DNA of 64,000 nt, taken from the NCBI GenBank assembly GCA_963841635.1, contig CAWJDO010000002.1, forward strand, positions 3,534,001-3,598,000. The letters run 5' to 3'. Under the pieces are notes generated by a model. The model saw only the letters and a list, made by a program, of their open reading frames with translations, had not been told where the DNA came from and did not search any database. The stretch's first letter is position 1; each line of letters begins with the position of its first letter. Positions 59,549 to 64,000 of this stretch are shown piece by piece. Made by a program: the position numbers and the translations under genes. The stretch is from DASWZN01 sp963841635 (GTDB lineage Bacteria; Acidobacteriota; Terriglobia; Bryobacterales; Bryobacteraceae).

Positions 59549-61006
59549 ATGTCGGCGGCCCAAGCGGAGTCCGGCCCAGCCGGGAGCACCATCGTCCGCA
59601 ATTTCGCCAGCCTGCTGATAGGACGGATGGGCTCCCAGGCGATGACCTTCCTGACCAACGCCTATCTGGCCCGGCGGATCGCCCCCGCGGGTTTCGGGGC
59701 CGTCGGGCTGGCTCAATCGATCGTCAGCTACCTGGGCCTTCTGTCGGACTCGGGGCTCAGCGTGATCGCCCTGCGGGATGGCGCGCAGGACCCTGGCAAG
59801 CTGGACGAGCTGATTCGCTCGATCACGGGACTGCGCCTCGCGCTGAGTTGCGCGCTGGTGCCGGTGGGCCTCGTGGCGGCCCACTTTCTGCCGTTCTCAG
59901 AGCCCTCGCGGAACGTGCTGCGGGTTTTTGCGTTGTCCCTTCCGCTTCAGGCGCTGGCGGTGGACTGGGTGTTTCGCGCCCTGCAGCGGATGCACTACGC
60001 AGCCATCACGCAATTGGCGACAGCGGCACTGACGCTGCTAGCGACCATCGCGTTTGTGCACAACCCACGCCACCTGGAGCGCGTCCCCTGGCTGTCCGTG
60101 GCGACCGGCGCCGCGGCGGTGGCGCTGAGCTTGCGCCTGCTGGGGAGAACCGGTCACAGGTTGTCGATCAGCTTTCAGCTCAACCGTTCGAAGAGATACC
60201 TGGCGCAATCCCTGCCCTTGTGTGCGGCGAGTCTTGCCATCACCTTTTACATCCAGGCGAACTTCCTGATTCTCGGCATGGTGCATGGAGATGCCGAGGT
60301 GGGAATGTATGCGGCGGCGTCCAAGATCGCGGCTGTCGTGTTTACCATCACTTCTCTCTACTTCTCCGCCATGGCTCCCGCCCTCATGGAACTATCGGCG
60401 CGTCCCGGCCGCGATGCGGGCCGCCTTCTGGCGGAGTCCGTGCGCGTCACCGCCGCGGGCGCGTGCGGGCTGGTGGCGATTGGCGCCGCCGGTTCGGGAG
60501 CCATCCTGAGGTGGGTGTTCGGTGCCCCGTTCCTGCCCGCGACCAACGCCTTGACAGTCCTGCTGTGCAGCGGCGGCGTGGTCGCCGTGACCAGCAACTG
60601 GAGCCAGCTCGCGATCGCCTGCCACCGTGAGCGCCTTCTGCTGTGGGCCACCGCCCTGGGAGGATGCGCGAACCTGATTGTGTGCGCCGCGCTGGTCGGC
60701 CGCTACGGCAGCCTCGGGGCCGCGATAGGGAATCTCGTCGCCGAGCTGGTGGTGGGCGCGGTGGTGATCGCGCCGTGGCCGCGCGAGGTGGGTCTGAGCA
60801 CCATGGGGGCCTCGATTAAGCCCGCCGTGGTGGCAGCCGTTGCCCTATACCTTGGGTCCCGCCTGGCGCCGCTGGGAGGTCTTTGGGCCGCCTCCGCCGT
60901 TTGCTGCCTGTACCTGGCCGGACTGTGCGCGACCCGCACCATAACCGCGAATGACATCAACCGCGTGTGCTCCGCTCTGCGAGTTCCGGGACAGATACAA
61001 CCATGA
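59549..61006 (+). CDS. Polysaccharide flippase (Wzx/MOP superfamily)
   Basis: This 485-residue integral membrane protein has about twelve to fourteen segments and starts with IVRNFASLLIGRMGSQAMTF and NAYLARRIAPAGFGAVGLAQ, the usual opening of RfbX/Wzx-type oligosaccharide flippases. It would move lipid-linked glycan units across the inner membrane. ATG 59549 is the start, as the longer upstream reading is a shadow of the methyltransferase gene. The stop overlaps the glycosyltransferase start by four bases (ATGA at 61003). Confidence 0.87.
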   Translation: MSAAQAESGPAGSTIVRNFASLLIGRMGSQAMTFLTNAYLARRIAPAGFGAVGLAQSIVSYLGLLSDSGLSVIALRDGAQDPGKLDELIRSITGLRLALSCALVPVGLVAAHFLPFSEPSRNVLRVFALSLPLQALAVDWVFRALQRMHYAAITQLATAALTLLATIAFVHNPRHLERVPWLSVATGAAAVALSLRLLGRTGHRLSISFQLNRSKRYLAQSLPLCAASLAITFYIQANFLILGMVHGDAEVGMYAAASKIAAVVFTITSLYFSAMAPALMELSARPGRDAGRLLAESVRVTAAGACGLVAIGAAGSGAILRWVFGAPFLPATNALTVLLCSGGVVAVTSNWSQLAIACHRERLLLWATALGGCANLIVCAALVGRYGSLGAAIGNLVAELVVGAVVIAPWPREVGLSTMGASIKPAVVAAVALYLGSRLAPLGGLWAASAVCCLYLAGLCATRTITANDINRVCSALRVPGQIQP

Positions 61007-62067
61007 CCACGTCACTGCTCGCCACCAAGACCAACCCGCTGCTGCCCGTTCCGCTCGCGCCTCTGCCCGAAACCCCGCTAGTCTCCGTGCTGATAGGCAA
61101 TTTCAACTACGCCAGGTTCCTGCCTGAGGCGATCGAGAGCGTCCTCCGGCAGACCTACTCCCATTTCGAGATTTGCATCTGCGACGACGGCTCGACGGAC
61201 GGTTCGCTCGACGTCATCGAGGGCTATGCCGCCTCCGACGGCCGGATTCAGTGGGTGGCGCAAGCCAATGCGGGCCACGGCGCCGCGCTGAACGCCGCGT
61301 GGGGCCTCGCCAGCGGACCCATCGTCGCCCTGCTCGATGCCGACGACACCTGGGAGCCCGATAAGCTGGCCCGCATCGTCTGGGCGTTCCGAGAGCACCC
61401 GGCCAGCGGCGTTTGCACGCACAGGGTCCAGCCTTTCTCAGGCTCCGAAGTCCATCCGCGCATTCCCGAGCGGCCAGACGATGGCTGGGTTGTGCCCAAG
61501 GCGATCCGCACCATGGTATGTTCCGTGCCACCGACCTCGGGGCTGGCCTTCCGCCGGGAGATATGCGATCAGATCTTTCCGGTCCCGGCCGAGTTCCGCA
61601 CCTTGGCAGATGGCTACCTGATCAAGACAGCGATGTTCACAACACCGATCATTGGCCTGGGAGACTGCCTGGCTCGCTACAGAATCCATGGCTCGAATGT
61701 CACCGGAGTCTCTGTCAACGAGACGACGATCCTGCGGGAGCTCGATGGGACGGCCCGACTATTCTGGGCGACACGCGGGTTCCTCGAGAGATCGGGGCGC
61801 GCCGCGATCGCCTCGCGCTTGAGCCTGGCAAACGATCGGTCCTACTGCGAGCTAGCCTTTGGCGCCCACCTTCTTACCGGCAAGCCGATCCCCGCGGAGG
61901 TCGCGCGATCCCCGCACCTGGGCTCCTCGACGATGCGCTCCAGGTTGCTACGCGCGCTGGCACGTCTTCCCCGCTTTCTCTCGCGCCGGCTCCTTCTGCT
62001 GTGGTGGGGCGATGGCAGGCTCAAAGAGGCCGGAAGGGCGCTGACCCGCCTGCGGCTACGACCCTGA
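61003..62067 (+). CDS. Glycosyltransferase family 2
   Basis: This 354-residue enzyme has a GT-A fold: VSVLIGNFNYARFLPEAIES at the start, then CDDGSTDGS, and the DxD-like ALLDADDTWEPDK that binds the nucleotide sugar with metal. The C-terminal 100 residues are helical and basic. It is translated together with the flippase by overlapping codons, so it probably adds sugar to the glycan that is exported. The donor sugar is unknown. Confidence 0.9.
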   Translation: MTTSLLATKTNPLLPVPLAPLPETPLVSVLIGNFNYARFLPEAIESVLRQTYSHFEICICDDGSTDGSLDVIEGYAASDGRIQWVAQANAGHGAALNAAWGLASGPIVALLDADDTWEPDKLARIVWAFREHPASGVCTHRVQPFSGSEVHPRIPERPDDGWVVPKAIRTMVCSVPPTSGLAFRREICDQIFPVPAEFRTLADGYLIKTAMFTTPIIGLGDCLARYRIHGSNVTGVSVNETTILRELDGTARLFWATRGFLERSGRAAIASRLSLANDRSYCELAFGAHLLTGKPIPAEVARSPHLGSSTMRSRLLRALARLPRFLSRRLLLLWWGDGRLKEAGRALTRLRLRP

Positions 62068-62150
62068 GGTGCAATTCGGCTCCTGATGTCTCCGTTTGCC
62101 ACGCGCTATACTGACGCGACGGCGAATGCCCGTCCACGTGGAGGCACACG

Positions 62151-64000
62151 ATGGACCGAACTTCCTGCCTGGCAACACTTGCGCTCTCGCTCTTTCTCTT
62201 CGGATGCGGCATGGGGACGCCTAAGACGAGCGCCTCCGATCCTACGCCGACACCGACGCCGACCCCGATTCCGAATTCTCTCAGCGCCAGCGATCTGTTC
62301 ACCGGCAGCACTCCGACGACACCGGTGAATGACGGCGCCTTTGCGCTTCCCGCCAACGCGTCCGCTCCGGATGAGTCGTTCGAGGGCCGCTTGACGCTGA
62401 CGGGCCCCGCACAGAACGGCAGCCTTCAAGTCTTCGAAGACGACTACGGCGCCATGTCCGGCGGCGACTCCACGTGGAAGCACCTTCCTGAATTCAGCTT
62501 CGAGTTCGTCGCGGACGGCAGCTATCTGGTCCCCGCGCGGCAAGGGCTGGTCTATACCGGGAACCCGAGCTGGAATACCATCATCGGGCCGGGCAGGGTG
62601 TGGAAGCAGACCTCCGATTCCGGGTACACACGGGCCTCGTTCCCGTTTGCCCTGGCGGAGATGAATGAGAACTGCGTCCACAACGGCGTCATGACCTTCC
62701 TGTTCAGCAATACCAGGTCGCCCAACATTTCGAACGTGCGTTACCAGATCACGCAGGAGAGCTGCGCGTACTCGAAGTTCAACCTGTGGGGACAGATCGC
62801 GGCCACTTACACTCCCTATCCGGTCGCGAACGCAACGGCCATCAAGAGCGACAACGCATCCGAGATCGCCAATCGCCTGCCCACCCGGCCGCTGGCTGCG
62901 CTGACGGCCGATTTCCCCGCTTCCGGCGTCAATCCGGCGGCGTTGATTTCCGACTATCGGTACCCCGAGGACATCACGACGTACGGACTGGTCTTCAACG
63001 GAGTCAACTACGTGAGCGGCTGCCAGACGCGCTTCGGCGAATACGCGTATTGCAGCGAGATGCGCCTGCCCTCGTATTCGACGGCAAAATCGGCGTTCAA
63101 CAACATGGCCGCGATGCGGCTGGGGCAGCTCTATGGAACGTCCGTGTATAGCCAGCTGGTGCGGGACTACCTGCCCGAGTACACGGCCGGCGGCGATTGG
63201 ACCAGCGTGACGATCGACAACGCGCTCGATATGGCGACGGGCAACTTCATCAGCAGCGCTTACATGTCCGATGAGAATGGGCCCGAGAATCAGGGCTTCA
63301 TCCAGGCGACGCAGTACAGCGCGAAGATCGACCGGGCCTTCCGGCTGTTTCCCCATCAGGCGCCGCCGGGATCGGTATGGGTCTACCAGGACGTGGCTGC
63401 GTTTATCGCCGACCAGACGATGAACACCTACCTACAACAACGGCAAGGCGGCGGCCCGGACATCTTTGAGCTGGTGCGCGACGACGTGTACAGGCCGCTC
63501 CACCTCAGCCAGGGCGGCCTGGTCAGCTTGCGCTCCGACAACAGCGGGACCGGAAAGGCCCTGGGATACATCGGACTGTACTACATCCAGGACGATGTCG
63601 CGAAGATCGCAAAGGTCCTGAACAACGATGCCGGCGTCATTGACGGCGTGCAGGTTCTGGAGCCCTCGAGGTTGCGCGAATCCCTGTACCGGGACCCTGC
63701 GGTGCTGGGGCTTCCGATTCCCGATACCGGCACGCCGGCGGTGCCGAACACTTACCGGTACAACAACAGCATGTGGGCGAAGAAGATGACCCGGGCGGAG
63801 TTCCCGCAGTATGGATGCGAGTTCTGGGTGCCATACATGAGCGGCTACGGAGGCATTTCGGTGGTCCTGCTGCCGAATGGAGCGAGCTTCTACATCTTCA
63901 GCGATCACTCGGAGTTCTACTGGGGCGCCGCCGCCAGCGAGGCCAACAAGCTAGCATCGATGTGCGCCGCGACCCCGCACGCGCTCCACCTCGCCGCGCC
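62151..64000 (+). CDS. Serine hydrolase lipoprotein, beta-lactamase-like (truncated by window)
   Basis: The frame is open from ATG 62151 to the window end (616 codons and still open). The signal ends in a lipobox (LALSLFLFGC), then a Pro/Thr linker of about 20 residues (DPTPTPTPTPIPN). Near residues 305-325, LPSYSTAKSAFNNMAAMRLG carries an SxxK motif (Ser310-x2-Lys313) as in penicillin-binding proteins and class C beta-lactamases. No KTG-like box is identified with certainty. Such lipoproteins act on beta-lactam-like or peptidoglycan substrates, or as esterases. TATACT at 62107-62112 may be its -10 box. It follows the glycan cluster by 83 bases. Confidence 0.75.
   Translation, partial: MDRTSCLATLALSLFLFGCGMGTPKTSASDPTPTPTPTPIPNSLSASDLFTGSTPTTPVNDGAFALPANASAPDESFEGRLTLTGPAQNGSLQVFEDDYGAMSGGDSTWKHLPEFSFEFVADGSYLVPARQGLVYTGNPSWNTIIGPGRVWKQTSDSGYTRASFPFALAEMNENCVHNGVMTFLFSNTRSPNISNVRYQITQESCAYSKFNLWGQIAATYTPYPVANATAIKSDNASEIANRLPTRPLAALTADFPASGVNPAALISDYRYPEDITTYGLVFNGVNYVSGCQTRFGEYAYCSEMRLPSYSTAKSAFNNMAAMRLGQLYGTSVYSQLVRDYLPEYTAGGDWTSVTIDNALDMATGNFISSAYMSDENGPENQGFIQATQYSAKIDRAFRLFPHQAPPGSVWVYQDVAAFIADQTMNTYLQQRQGGGPDIFELVRDDVYRPLHLSQGGLVSLRSDNSGTGKALGYIGLYYIQDDVAKIAKVLNNDAGVIDGVQVLEPSRLRESLYRDPAVLGLPIPDTGTPAVPNTYRYNNSMWAKKMTRAEFPQYGCEFWVPYMSGYGGISVVLLPNGASFYIFSDHSEFYWGAAASEANKLASMCAATPHALHLAA

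Overview
The window is about 64 kb of GC-rich bacterial chromosome. Several traits fit an acidobacterium of the Solibacter/Bryobacter type: a futalosine-pathway menaquinone gene (mqnD), a large Ser/Thr kinase with TPR repeats coupled to an ECF-type sigma factor, FG-GAP secreted proteins, many GTG/TTG starts, and a dispersed short repeat whose core reads CCGCGACCGTGAGGGAGCGG. This taxonomic call is inference; no rRNA is present.

Layout. 243-3099: NatA/NatB-like ABC exporter, ECF sigma factor and membrane proteins. 3101-7869: SH3 lipoprotein, nitroreductase, exported GH31 glycosidase and a STAS protein. 7972-12871: RmuC, a murein-peptide pair (NlpC/P60 endopeptidase plus Ala-Glu-type epimerase) and an isoprenoid-synthase-like protein. 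12969-20577: tRNA-Lys followed by a 7.6 kb integrated element bounded by a 48-bp direct repeat of the tRNA 3' half. It carries a tyrosine integrase with an inserted zinc ribbon, an excisionase-like protein, a replication-like protein and a run of tiny overlapping genes, but no recognisable capsid or lysis genes. 20578-24230: island debris made of a second integrase remnant, an IS4-type element and two gene fragments cut at its ends. 25351-34698: a ten-gene, translationally coupled minus-strand operon (RDD, B-box zinc fingers, DUF4129, DUF4350, MoxR, DUF58, SpoIIM, RDD). 34841-41021: transketolase and ribose-5-phosphate isomerase B, a five-copy tandem array of the dispersed repeat, mqnD, an HPt protein, a glycerophosphodiesterase and tRNA-Pro. 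41113-47328: FG-GAP protein, kinase/TPR protein, sigma factor and a secreted protein. 47572-53653: repeat-tailed protein, GH3 glycosidase, NDH-2 and an NAD(P)-binding protein. 53850-57201: GlnD homologue and a Ser/Thr kinase. 57369-64000: surface-glycan cluster (FAD oxidoreductase, methyltransferase, flippase, glycosyltransferase) and a serine-hydrolase lipoprotein that runs off the window.

Most notable: the GlnD homologue has lost catalytic residues of both its nucleotidyltransferase and HD domains but keeps its ACT domains, so it looks like a sensor pseudoenzyme. The MoxR operon contains two aligned B-box proteins, one apparently starting at an AUC codon behind a perfect Shine-Dalgarno. The tRNA-Lys island holds unfamiliar small genes and lies beside the remains of a second integrase.
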